This document shows, piece by piece, positions 6,000-11,419 of a stretch of DNA of 15,648 nt (positions are counted from its first letter, which is position 1; each line of letters starts with the position of its first letter). The notes under the pieces are model-generated. The model had not been told where the DNA came from, did no database searches, and saw nothing but the letters and a program-made list of their open reading frames with translations. The stretch lies in assembly GCA_026395775.1 (NCBI GenBank), contig JAPLYA010000113.1, positions 1 to 15,648 on the forward strand. The letters are read 5' to 3'. Source of the stretch: Candidatus Pacearchaeota archaeon (lineage in GTDB: Archaea; Nanobdellota; Nanobdellia; Pacearchaeales; GW2011-AR1). A program made the translations under genes and the position numbers.

Positions 6000-6328
6000 T
6001 AATCACAAAAGAGCTTGAGGAAGAGATTAATAAGAAATTTAAAAAAGAATCAATTGAAATCTTTGAACTGCTATACTCGTTAAAAGATAATCCAAAGAAA
6101 GGCAAGCCAATTGGCAATGTTGGTGGAATATTAATTTCTGAAATAAGATATAAAACATACAGATTCTATTTTATAACAGATGGATTTAAAATAAAGATCC
6201 TTAAAAGCGAGGAATTAGAAAATCTATTGATTAAATTTGTTGCTATGTCTGACAAAAAAACTCAGCAGCAGGTGATAGATAGTATAAAAGAAGTTTTAAG
6301 AAATTTGGGAGAAAGGGGTTTTAGTTAG
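5987..6328 (+). CDS. RelE/ParE-superfamily toxin
   Basis: A 113-aa protein. Features of the RelE/ParE fold are visible: an N-terminal strand (KVIITKEL), two helices (EEEINKKFKKESIEIFELLYSL), the loop DNPKKGKPIGN, and strands ISEIRYKTYRFYFITDG and FKIKILKSEEL, in which R and Y residues sit where RelE-type ribonuclease residues usually are. The C-terminal ~35 residues form an extra charged helix beyond the core fold. RelE proteins cut mRNA on the ribosome; ParE relatives poison gyrase, and the two cannot be told apart here. The ATG lies inside the end of the antitoxin gene, so translation is coupled. It ends 32 bp before tRNA-Glu. Confidence 0.75.
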   Translation: MAKVIITKELEEEINKKFKKESIEIFELLYSLKDNPKKGKPIGNVGGILISEIRYKTYRFYFITDGFKIKILKSEELENLLIKFVAMSDKKTQQQVIDSIKEVLRNLGERGFS

Positions 6329-6329
6329 A

Positions 6330-6337
6330 TTTAAAAA
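6330..6337 (+). promoter_or_regulatory. TATA box for tRNA-Glu
   Basis: TTTAAAAA lies about 27 bp upstream of the tRNA start at 6361, just after the stop codon of the toxin gene. Confidence 0.5.
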
Positions 6338-6360
6338 TCATTATTCTCTATGAACTTTAT

Positions 6361-6462
6361 GCCCCTGTAGTCTAGAGGCCAAATTTTTCTTTTAGCGAAG
6401 AAAAAGGCTATGGATAGAGCCCTTTCAAGGCTTTGACCCGGGTTCGAATCCCGGCGGGGGCA
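6361..6462 (+). tRNA. tRNA-Glu(UUC) with a 29-nt D-loop intron
   Basis: Acceptor GCCCCTG (6361-6367) pairs with CGGGGGC (6455-6461), discriminator A6462. T-arm CCGGG-TTCGAAT-CCCGG (6438-6454). Anticodon arm GAGCC-CTTTCAA-GGCTT (6417-6433) gives UUC. The normal 37/38 site is uninterrupted. Instead a 29-nt insert (6383-6411) sits in the D-loop. Its ends fit a bulge-helix-bulge: central helix GGCC/GGCT (6377-6380 with 6406-6409), bulges AAA (6381-6383) and ATG (6410-6412), and an internal helix TTTTTCTT/AAGAAAAA (6384-6391 with 6398-6405). Removing it restores D-stem GTCT/GGAT and the nine-base loop AGAGGCCAA, very like bacterial tRNA-Glu, and a 73-nt tRNA. The intron falls between positions 21 and 22. 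Convergent with the ABC permease gene 12 bp away. Confidence 0.88.
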
Positions 6463-6474
6463 CTTATATTCTTT

Positions 6475-7224
6475 TTATATCTCAATCTTAGAAAATAGGT
6501 AACTTCCAATCATGCCGACTATTAAAGTTAAAACTATTATAACCCCAAAATCAGTGTATAAGCCAAGATGACTTAATCCTGTTAGTGCTCCTCGTATTCC
6601 ATCCACGCCGTATGATAGTGGATTTATCCTTGTGACAATATCTAAGGCTGGAGGAAGACCGCTAATTGGAAACAAAGCTCCTGATAAAAAGAAAAGAGGC
6701 ATTGTGATAAAATTCATTATTAAAGGAAAAGCCTGCATATCCCCTAACTTTGAAGCAACTGCTGTACCGAATGCTGTGAAGAGCATTGCCAATAGGAACA
6801 TTAGTACAAAAGCCACTGGTATCATCAGAATATTATTTACTCGAAAACCAATTGCAAATGAGATAATTAGAACAACCAAACCCTGGAGTGCAGCAACTGT
6901 TGCTCCTCCCAGTGTTCTTCCTATCATAATTTTGTATCTTGGGACAGGGGCAACTAGTGTTTCTTTTAAAAAACCAAATTCTCTGTCCCAGATAACTTCT
7001 ATTCCATTGAACATTGCTGTGAAAAGTATGCTCATTGCTATTATTCCTGGTGCTAGAAAATCAATATAATTTCCTCCGCCTGCTTTTTGGAATATTGGGC
7101 CAAATCCAAAACCCAAGGCAACTAGGAATAATAGGGGTTGGGCTAGAGAGCCAATCATTCTTGCCTTTGACCTCCAGTATCTCTTAATCTGCCTTAGCCA
7201 CATTATGTAGATTGGAGAATTCAT
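6475..7224 (-). CDS. ABC-2 type transporter permease (DrrB-like)
   Basis: A 249-aa membrane protein. The N-terminus MWLRQIKRYWRSKARMIGSL is the amphipathic coupling helix common to ABC-2 exporters, followed by six hydrophobic segments, with the characteristic FFLSGALFPISGLPPALDIVTRINPLSYGVDGIRG block (about 178-212) near the penultimate membrane span. ABC-2 permeases of the DrrB/NodJ type pair as dimers with a DrrA-like ATPase to export drugs, lipids or polysaccharides. The ATG at 7224 overlaps the stop of the hydrolase gene by four bases (ATGA), and GGAGGT at 7231-7236 provides a Shine-Dalgarno, consistent with an internal cistron. The ATPase partner is two genes upstream. Substrate unknown. 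Confidence 0.88.
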   Translation of the reverse strand: MNSPIYIMWLRQIKRYWRSKARMIGSLAQPLLFLVALGFGFGPIFQKAGGGNYIDFLAPGIIAMSILFTAMFNGIEVIWDREFGFLKETLVAPVPRYKIMIGRTLGGATVAALQGLVVLIISFAIGFRVNNILMIPVAFVLMFLLAMLFTAFGTAVASKLGDMQAFPLIMNFITMPLFFLSGALFPISGLPPALDIVTRINPLSYGVDGIRGALTGLSHLGLYTDFGVIIVLTLIVGMIGSYLFSKIEI

Positions 7225-7772
7225 TTTATTACCTCCAAGATTTCTTTAATTTCTTTCGTGTCATTAAAATGTTCTTCATTGTCCTTGATAATTACCTTTG
7301 CATTTAGTTTTTCTTCAAAGAGTTTTGAATCCGATATTGGAACAACAGGATCATCAGTAGAGAATATTGCTAAAAAATTATTTGTATGCTTTTTAATTTT
7401 ATTAAAATCAATTCGAGTTTCAAGCCAGGGTTTTGCTATTTCTTTTTCTTCTTCAGTTAGTCCTTTAAGATTAAACCAACCAGCAACAAATATGCATCCG
7501 GCAACTTTTTTATTATTAGGAAGTCTTTCCAAATATCTCATTATTGTTTGACAGCCTATACTATGGCCTAAAAAATAAGTTTCTTCATCAATTTCTTTTG
7601 TATTTTTTTCTAAAAAATTAACCCATTCAGATATTTTTGGATTATTTGTATCTGGAAAATTGAAAGCATATAGGTTAATATCTCTTTTTTGTAGTTGTTC
7701 TTTTAGCCAAGGAAACCACTTTTCACTTGAATTATTCCCGCCCCAACCATGAACTAAATAAACTTTTTTCAT
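7221..7772 (-). CDS. RBBP9/YdeN-family alpha/beta hydrolase
   Basis: A 183-aa small serine hydrolase. Strand one and the oxyanion loop read VYLVHGWGGNNSSEKWFPWL (5-22-like region), the nucleophile elbow is G69-H70-S71-I72-G73, the acid is in STDDPVVP (D140/D141), and the base is H168 in EEHFND, giving a complete Ser-Asp-His triad. Length and the DDP-x-VP/HF spacing fit the RBBP9/YdeN family, whose natural substrates are mostly undefined. The gene starts 3 bp after the ATPase stop and overlaps the permease start by four bases, so it is translated with both halves of an ABC exporter. That position suggests it acts on the exported compound or on lipids near it, but this is inference. Confidence 0.87.
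   Translation of the reverse strand: MKKVYLVHGWGGNNSSEKWFPWLKEQLQKRDINLYAFNFPDTNNPKISEWVNFLEKNTKEIDEETYFLGHSIGCQTIMRYLERLPNNKKVAGCIFVAGWFNLKGLTEEEKEIAKPWLETRIDFNKIKKHTNNFLAIFSTDDPVVPISDSKLFEEKLNAKVIIKDNEEHFNDTKEIKEILEVIK
7231..7236 (-). promoter_or_regulatory. Shine-Dalgarno for the ABC permease
   Basis: GGAGGT on the minus strand, six bases before the ATG at 7224 and inside the end of the hydrolase gene. It supports translation re-initiation within the operon mRNA. Confidence 0.6.
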
Positions 7773-7775
7773 TTT

Positions 7776-8582
7776 TTATCTTCTTCCCCCCCATGCCCTT
7801 CTTCTTAATCTTCTCATATCCTTAGAAGAAGCTGTTTCTTCTCTTATTGTCTTGCCTGTTAATTTTAGAAAAGCTTCCTCAAGTGTAGAAGAATCTGTGT
7901 CTTTTTTAAGTTCTTTTGGTGTTCCTATTTTTACTATTTTTCCATTATCTATTATTGCAATTCTGTCTGCTATCTTATCTGCTTCTTCCATGTAGTGGGT
8001 TGTGAGAAAAACAGTCATATTTTCTTTTTGATTTAACTTTTTTATGTAGCTCCATAGAAAATTTCTTGTTTGTGGATCTAGGCCTATTGAAGGCTCGTCT
8101 AAAAAAAGAATTTTAGGATGATGAATTAATCCTCTGGCTATCTCCAGCCTTCTTTTCATTCCCCCTGAAAAGGTTTTAACTAAATCATCTTTTCTTTCGA
8201 ATAGTTCAACTAGCTTTAGTAATTCTGGAATTCTTTGTTTTCTTATCTCCTGTTTAACATTATAGAGAACGCCATGGAAATCGAGATTTTCATAGGCTGT
8301 TAACTCGTCATCTAAACTTGGGTCTTGGAAGACAATTCCGAAAGAATGCCTTACTTTATCTTGTTCTTTAACAGGAGAAAAACCATTTACTTTTATTTCT
8401 CCTGAATTTGGATGAAGTAAAGTTGTTAACATTTTTATTGTTGTTGTCTTTCCTGCCCCATTTGGGCCGAGAAAAGCGAAAACTTCTCCTTTTTTAACAT
8501 CAAAAGAAACATCATTAACAGCAATAAACTCGCCATATCTTTTAACAAGATTCTTAACTTGAATTATTTTTTCTTCTGCCAT
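7776..8582 (-). CDS. ABC transporter ATP-binding protein (DrrA-like)
   Basis: From the ATG at 8582 (MAEEKIIQVKNLVKRYGEF) the protein has 268 residues. Walker A GPNGAGKT is at 39-46, Q-loop Q86, signature FSGGMKRR 138-145, Walker B ILFLDEP 158-164, and the switch His H196 in TTHYMEEAD. This is a complete nucleotide-binding domain of the DrrA/CcmA class that powers ABC-2 exporters, ending in a short Arg-rich tail (RRLRRRAWGGRR). The reading frame is open to 8678, but the extra 32 residues precede the conserved start of the domain and resemble translated intergenic sequence, so the shorter start is chosen. First gene of the operon ATPase-hydrolase-permease; a TTAATAAA-like TATA box lies about 24 bp upstream. 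Confidence 0.92.
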   Translation of the reverse strand: MAEEKIIQVKNLVKRYGEFIAVNDVSFDVKKGEVFAFLGPNGAGKTTTIKMLTTLLHPNSGEIKVNGFSPVKEQDKVRHSFGIVFQDPSLDDELTAYENLDFHGVLYNVKQEIRKQRIPELLKLVELFERKDDLVKTFSGGMKRRLEIARGLIHHPKILFLDEPSIGLDPQTRNFLWSYIKKLNQKENMTVFLTTHYMEEADKIADRIAIIDNGKIVKIGTPKELKKDTDSSTLEEAFLKLTGKTIREETASSKDMRRLRRRAWGGRR

Positions 8583-8601
8583 TATTAATATAAATAATTT
8601 T

Positions 8602-8610
8602 GGTTTATTA
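8602..8610 (-). promoter_or_regulatory. Possible TATA box for the ABC operon
   Basis: TTAATAAAC on the minus strand is about 24 bp upstream of the ATG at 8582. Another A/T block (8587-8599) is too near the ATG. Assignment is tentative. Confidence 0.35.
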
Positions 8611-8754
8611 AGCTTATGATGCTTAAGTTTTGGTGATAAAATTAAAACTGTTTTTGTATAATTAGTAATTGTGTTCATTGACTTGGAAATTCAATTCAAA
8701 GCTTTGGATATCCACTAACCCGCAACTGAATATTTTTTTATTAACAATTCTCTA

Positions 8755-8780
8755 ACTTGATTATAGTGTAACTATCAAGT
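8755..8780 (+). promoter_or_regulatory. Inverted repeat upstream of a strong promoter
   Basis: ACTTGAT (8755-8761) and ATCAAGT (8774-8780) form a seven-base perfect inverted repeat with a 12-bp spacer, ending 18 bp before the TATA box of the 145-aa gene. The position suits a regulator site in the divergent intergenic region. Function is inferred. Confidence 0.35.
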
Positions 8781-8793
8781 AGTCACAAATAGA

Positions 8794-8805
8794 AAGGTTT
8801 AAATA
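8794..8805 (+). promoter_or_regulatory. BRE/TATA promoter for the 145-aa gene
   Basis: GAAAGGTTTAAATACT (8792-8807) contains a purine-rich BRE followed by TTTAAATA at 8798-8805, about 25 bp before the ATG at 8827. It is the best archaeal promoter in the window and predicts a leaderless mRNA. Confidence 0.7.
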
Positions 8806-8826
8806 CTAGCTTTACTTGTATAATTT

Positions 8827-9264
8827 ATGACAAATAAAACAGGTGAAGCATACGCATTTTTTAATTGCAATGCTTCTAAAGAAGCTATTGAAGGAGAAAT
8901 TCCAGATATTAGAAGAGTAGTTGAAACTGCGAATGGGCTAGAGTTATCTTTAACTGAAGTTAGTACTCTTAGGACCAGGAGAGAAGATCCCGCACTATCA
9001 AGATTTATTGAAACTGCCGAGATAGGTTCAATATATCCCAGCAAACTCGCTCATCTAAGGTCCACTGATAAACCCAAAAAAGTTAGGGATTTAAGATACG
9101 CCCTGCATGCAATATATCCTGATAAATCAAATGAGGATGCAGCAGGAGAATTGGTGGGGGTTATTAATGAAATTTATACTAATCACGAAGCTGGAAAAAT
9201 CTTTACTGGAGCGATAGTAGGAAAAGATGCTGAGGGAGAATACGCGGTTTGGGATAATGAGTAA
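8827..9264 (+). CDS. Unrecognised 145-aa protein
   Basis: I do not recognise the family. It is soluble, slightly acidic, with no membrane segment. The beginning reads as strand then helix (AYAFFNCNASKEAIEGEIPDIRR); the middle is rich in Arg, Leu and Thr (TEVSTLRTRREDPALSRFIE), and there is a helical DAAGELVGVINEIYTN stretch before a strand pair at the end (AIVGKDAEGEYAVWDN). A strong BRE/TATA promoter and leaderless ATG support it as a real, well-expressed gene. It is divergent from the ABC operon and followed by the DEAD-box gene's promoter and structured leader. No homology is claimed. Confidence 0.75.
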   Translation: MTNKTGEAYAFFNCNASKEAIEGEIPDIRRVVETANGLELSLTEVSTLRTRREDPALSRFIETAEIGSIYPSKLAHLRSTDKPKKVRDLRYALHAIYPDKSNEDAAGELVGVINEIYTNHEAGKIFTGAIVGKDAEGEYAVWDNE

Positions 9265-9303
9265 AAAATCCAAAGCTTTAAAAAGCAAGAAACTGATTTA
9301 TAG

Positions 9304-9313
9304 TTATATTTAA
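9304..9313 (+). promoter_or_regulatory. TATA box placed to start transcription at element A
   Basis: TTATATTTAA is centred about 25 bp before 9333, where element A begins, predicting a transcript whose 5' end coincides with the conserved TTATGTCAAGGAA block and which has a leader of about 130 nt before the helicase ATG. Confidence 0.45.
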
Positions 9314-9332
9314 GAAGAAATAAAACTTATTC

Positions 9333-9457
9333 TTATGTCAAGGAATAGGTTCTTTGATCACAAGAAAATCGAAGGATTTTCTGTGCCGAAAATTCCCTAT
9401 TTGGAGGAATTTTCTTGCATCCAAAAAACTTAAAAAATTAAACAAAGTTTTTTTGAT
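9333..9457 (+). ncRNA. Structured element A in the DEAD-box gene leader
   Basis: A chain of hairpins fills this gene-free stretch. TCAAGGAA (9338-9345) pairs with TTCTTTGA (9350-9357); AGAAAATC (9363-9370) with GATTTTCT (9375-9382); GAAAATTCC (9388-9396) with GGAATTTTC (9406-9414); and CAAAAAACTT (9422-9431) with AAGTTTTTTTG (9445-9455), the last resembling a terminator. Alternatively CAAGGAA (9339-9345) can pair with TTTCTTG (9411-9417), which would undo two of the small hairpins. Three blocks (TTATGTCAAGGAA, CATCCAAAAAACT, AGTTTTTTTGAT) recur in the same order in element B downstream of the gene. Whether it is a leader switch, a separate small RNA, or a remnant of an IS200/IS605-like palindromic element is not decided. 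Confidence 0.55.
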
Positions 9458-9465
9458 ATATTAAA

Positions 9466-10830
9466 ATGGAAAAATTTAAAAAATTAGGAATTGATGAAGC
9501 TGTTTTGAAAGTAGTTGATGAGTTTGGCTTCCAAGAGCCGAGTGAGATTCAGGAGAAAGCTATTCCTTTAGTTTTGCAAGGAAAAGATGTTATTGCGGGC
9601 TCGGCAACTGGTTCTGGGAAAACTTTAGTATTTGGAGCCGGGATAGTTCGTTATTGTTCCAAAATTGGCAAAATTCAATCACTAGTATTAACTCCTACTA
9701 GGGAGCTTGCCGAACAAGTTGCAAATGAACTGAAAAAATTTTCTAAATATAAACATATGAGTATTGTTTCAATTTATGGGGGGGTTGCTATTGAGCCTCA
9801 AATGGAGAAATTAAGAAATGCAGATGTTGTTGTTGGAACTCCTGGAAGAATTTTAGATCATTTGAAAAGAAGAACTCTAAATTTAACACAGGTTAAAGTT
9901 TTAGTTTTAGATGAAGCTGATAGAATGCTAGATATGGGGTTTATCTATGATGTCGAATCAATAATTCGCTATTGTCCTAAAACAAGGCAGACATTATTGT
10001 TTTCAGCTACAATTTCAGCCGATATTGCAAATCTTGCCTCTAGATACATGATTAATCCTATTGAGATTTTAGCTCAAGCTTATGTCGAAGAATCCAAGTT
10101 GCATCAGGTTTATTATGATGTTTCTTCTAAGGAAAAATTTTCAGCTCTTGTTTATTTGCTAAAAAAAGAAGAACCAGGGCTAGTTATGGTTTTCTGCAAT
10201 ACAAGAAGAACAGTTGATTTTGTTGCTAATAATCTTGAGAAAGCGGGGATAGAAGCAAGCGCTACTCATGGGGGGCATTCTCAAAGCAAGAGAACAAGCA
10301 CTTTGGAAGAATTTCATTCAAGCAAGGTTTATGTTCTTGTTTGTACTGATGTTGCTGCCAGAGGTTTAGATATAAAAAATGTTTCTCATGTTTATAACTA
10401 TGATATACCTAAAACAAGCAAAGAATATATACATAGAGTAGGAAGAACAGCGAGAGCTGGGAAAGAAGGTAAGGCAATAAGCATTGTTTCTGATAAAGAT
10501 TATGAAAATTTCAGAGAGGTTTTGAAAGATACTTCTCTAGAGATAAATGAAGAAAAATTCACAGAGCAATTGCCTATACTTTACATCAGGCCTTTTGATA
10601 GACACAGGTCTGGGGCTAGATATGGCAAGAGTTTTGGGAGAGGTTCAAGAAGCTTTGGCAATAGAAGTCGGGGTAGAAGTTATGGTGGGGATAGAAGGAG
10701 TGATTCGGGAAGCGATTCAGGAAGCGGTTATGCCCGAAGGAGAAGAGATAGTGGTGATAGTTCTGAATCTAGGTCTGGCTCAAGAAGCAGGTTTACTAGT
10801 GGTAGATCTAGCAAAAGAAGCTGGAGATAA
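9466..10830 (+). CDS. DEAD-box RNA helicase with RG/SR-rich tail
   Basis: A 454-aa ATP-dependent RNA helicase. Motifs in order: Q-motif region F4..PSEIQEKAIP (Q29), Walker A SATGSGKT (46-53), PTRELAEQ (77-84), TPGR (125-128), DEAD (149-152), SAT (180-182), VFCNTRR (242-248), TDVAARGLDI (294-303), and HRVGRTARAG (323-332). The two RecA domains end near residue 375. The tail, about 378-454, is dense in Arg, Ser and Gly (RG, SR and RRRR runs), a low-complexity RNA-binding extension like that of CsdA/DbpA-type and eukaryotic helicases. The role is unwinding of RNA duplexes, for instance in ribosome assembly or at low temperature. Its own leader is highly structured (element A) and a related element lies about 100 bp downstream, suggesting possible autoregulation. 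Confidence 0.95.
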   Translation: MEKFKKLGIDEAVLKVVDEFGFQEPSEIQEKAIPLVLQGKDVIAGSATGSGKTLVFGAGIVRYCSKIGKIQSLVLTPTRELAEQVANELKKFSKYKHMSIVSIYGGVAIEPQMEKLRNADVVVGTPGRILDHLKRRTLNLTQVKVLVLDEADRMLDMGFIYDVESIIRYCPKTRQTLLFSATISADIANLASRYMINPIEILAQAYVEESKLHQVYYDVSSKEKFSALVYLLKKEEPGLVMVFCNTRRTVDFVANNLEKAGIEASATHGGHSQSKRTSTLEEFHSSKVYVLVCTDVAARGLDIKNVSHVYNYDIPKTSKEYIHRVGRTARAGKEGKAISIVSDKDYENFREVLKDTSLEINEEKFTEQLPILYIRPFDRHRSGARYGKSFGRGSRSFGNRSRGRSYGGDRRSDSGSDSGSGYARRRRDSGDSSESRSGSRSRFTSGRSSKRSWR

Positions 10831-10847
10831 TTTTTGTTTTAAGTTCT

Positions 10848-10916
10848 ATTGGTAAATACTAACTGCTGTTTTGTATATTTTTTAATTGTGTATGGTTTAA
10901 AAATTAAATAACCAAT
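10848..10916 (+). repeat. Dispersed intergenic repeat, copy 3
   Basis: Begins ATTGGTAAATACTAACTGCTG, matching the TTGGTAAAT-TAAACT start of other copies, then TTTTTTAATTGTG and TGGTTTAAAAATTAAATAACCA. Its ends ATTGGT (10848-10853) and ACCAAT (10911-10916) are inverted repeats. Confidence 0.45.
10896..10910 (+). promoter_or_regulatory. TATA-like block upstream of element B
   Basis: TTTAAAAATTAAATA lies about 25-30 bp before the start of element B at 10931, the same spacing as the TATA box before element A. It also forms part of repeat copy 3, so the match may be incidental. Confidence 0.35.
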
Positions 10917-10930
10917 CGGCTTTGACTTAA

Positions 10931-11053
10931 TTATGTCAAGGAACTTGACTAAAACCACATCCTTTAGGATGCGGTAGTTCCTTGAGCATCCAAAAAACTC
11001 ACAAACCCCACACTTTAGTGTGGGGTATACTCATCAGAGTTTTTTTGATTTAC
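10931..11053 (+). ncRNA. Structured element B (two compound hairpins), downstream of the DEAD-box gene
   Basis: Hairpin 1: TCAAGGAAC (10936-10944) pairs with GTTCCTTGA (10977-10985), enclosing CCACATCC (10955-10962) with GGATGCGG (10967-10974), one A-C mismatch. Hairpin 2: CAAAAAACTC (10991-11000) pairs with GAGTTTTTTTG (11037-11047), enclosing the perfect stem ACCCCACACT/AGTGTGGGGT (11005-11014, 11017-11026). The two inner hairpins have near-identical loops (TTTA context) resembling the subterminal palindromes of IS200/IS605-type elements. The outer stems and linker share blocks with element A, while the inner hairpins differ. It may be a small RNA with its own promoter and T-run end, or a non-autonomous IS200/IS605-derived element; no tnpA or tnpB is present. 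Confidence 0.55.
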
Positions 11054-11081
11054 TGAAAAAGTTTTCTTTTTATCAATTATC

Positions 11082-11240
11082 TCAATTTTTATTCAGAATC
11101 TGATCTTTTATTACCAGAGATAAGAACTTTCCGTGAAGTGGTTTTCCCAGGGGCTTTCTGCCTTTTGAAGCTAGTTTTGCATCTAGCTCGTATTTTTGAT
11201 TATTTTTCTTTGTGTTCTTGAATGCTTTAATCTTTTTCAT
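11082..11240 (-). CDS. Small basic 52-aa protein (candidate)
   Basis: An open frame from ATG 11240 to TGA 11082 encodes 52 residues starting MKKIKAFKNTKKNNQKYELD and continuing with KLASKGRKPLGKPLHGK and a hydrophobic-then-polar end (FLSLVIKDQILNKN). It is strongly basic (many Lys), as in small ribosome- or nucleic-acid-binding proteins. An A/T block (TATATATA, about 11252-11262) lies upstream. It is downstream of the rhomboid gene on the same strand and convergent with element B. I do not recognise the sequence; the clean start, the coding-like composition and the otherwise empty space support it. Confidence 0.45.
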   Translation of the reverse strand: MKKIKAFKNTKKNNQKYELDAKLASKGRKPLGKPLHGKFLSLVIKDQILNKN

Positions 11241-11305
11241 TTTCTTGTCTTCTATATATATAATTTAGAATTGTAGTTTAAAAAGCTATCTTTTCGAGAG
11301 AGGTT

Positions 11306-11378
11306 TGGTAAATTATAAACTATTTCAGTTAACTTGCCCGTTGTTTTCATTGGTTTTTTAATTGAACAACCAGCCCTC
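11306..11378 (+). repeat. Dispersed intergenic repeat, copy 4
   Basis: TTGGTAAATTATAAACTATT, TCAGTTAACTTGC and then TTGGTTTTTTAATTGAACAACCA. The first half nearly matches copy 1 (3129-3212, minus orientation) over about 33 positions; the second half is the same hairpin core with the loop inverted relative to copy 1. It separates the rhomboid gene from the small basic ORF. Confidence 0.55.
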
Positions 11379-11419
11379 CTACCTGTCAACCAGAATAGTT
11401 TTATTTTTATCTCTCAAAT

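Noticed and set aside
5764..6117. 117-codon minus-strand open frame
   Set aside because: Shadow of the toxin-antitoxin genes; Leu/Ser-rich artefact of A/T-rich coding sequence.
6632..7069. 145-codon plus-strand open frame
   Set aside because: It is antisense to the ABC permease, whose membrane helices and family motifs are clear; the translation has no recognisable features.
8583..8678. 32-residue extension of the ABC ATPase
   Set aside because: Upstream of the conserved domain start and over the presumed promoter; no Shine-Dalgarno at 8678.
10547..10855. 102-codon open frame overlapping the DEAD-box tail
   Set aside because: Alternative frame of the Arg/Ser/Gly-rich tail; the valine/glycine-rich product is a composition artefact.
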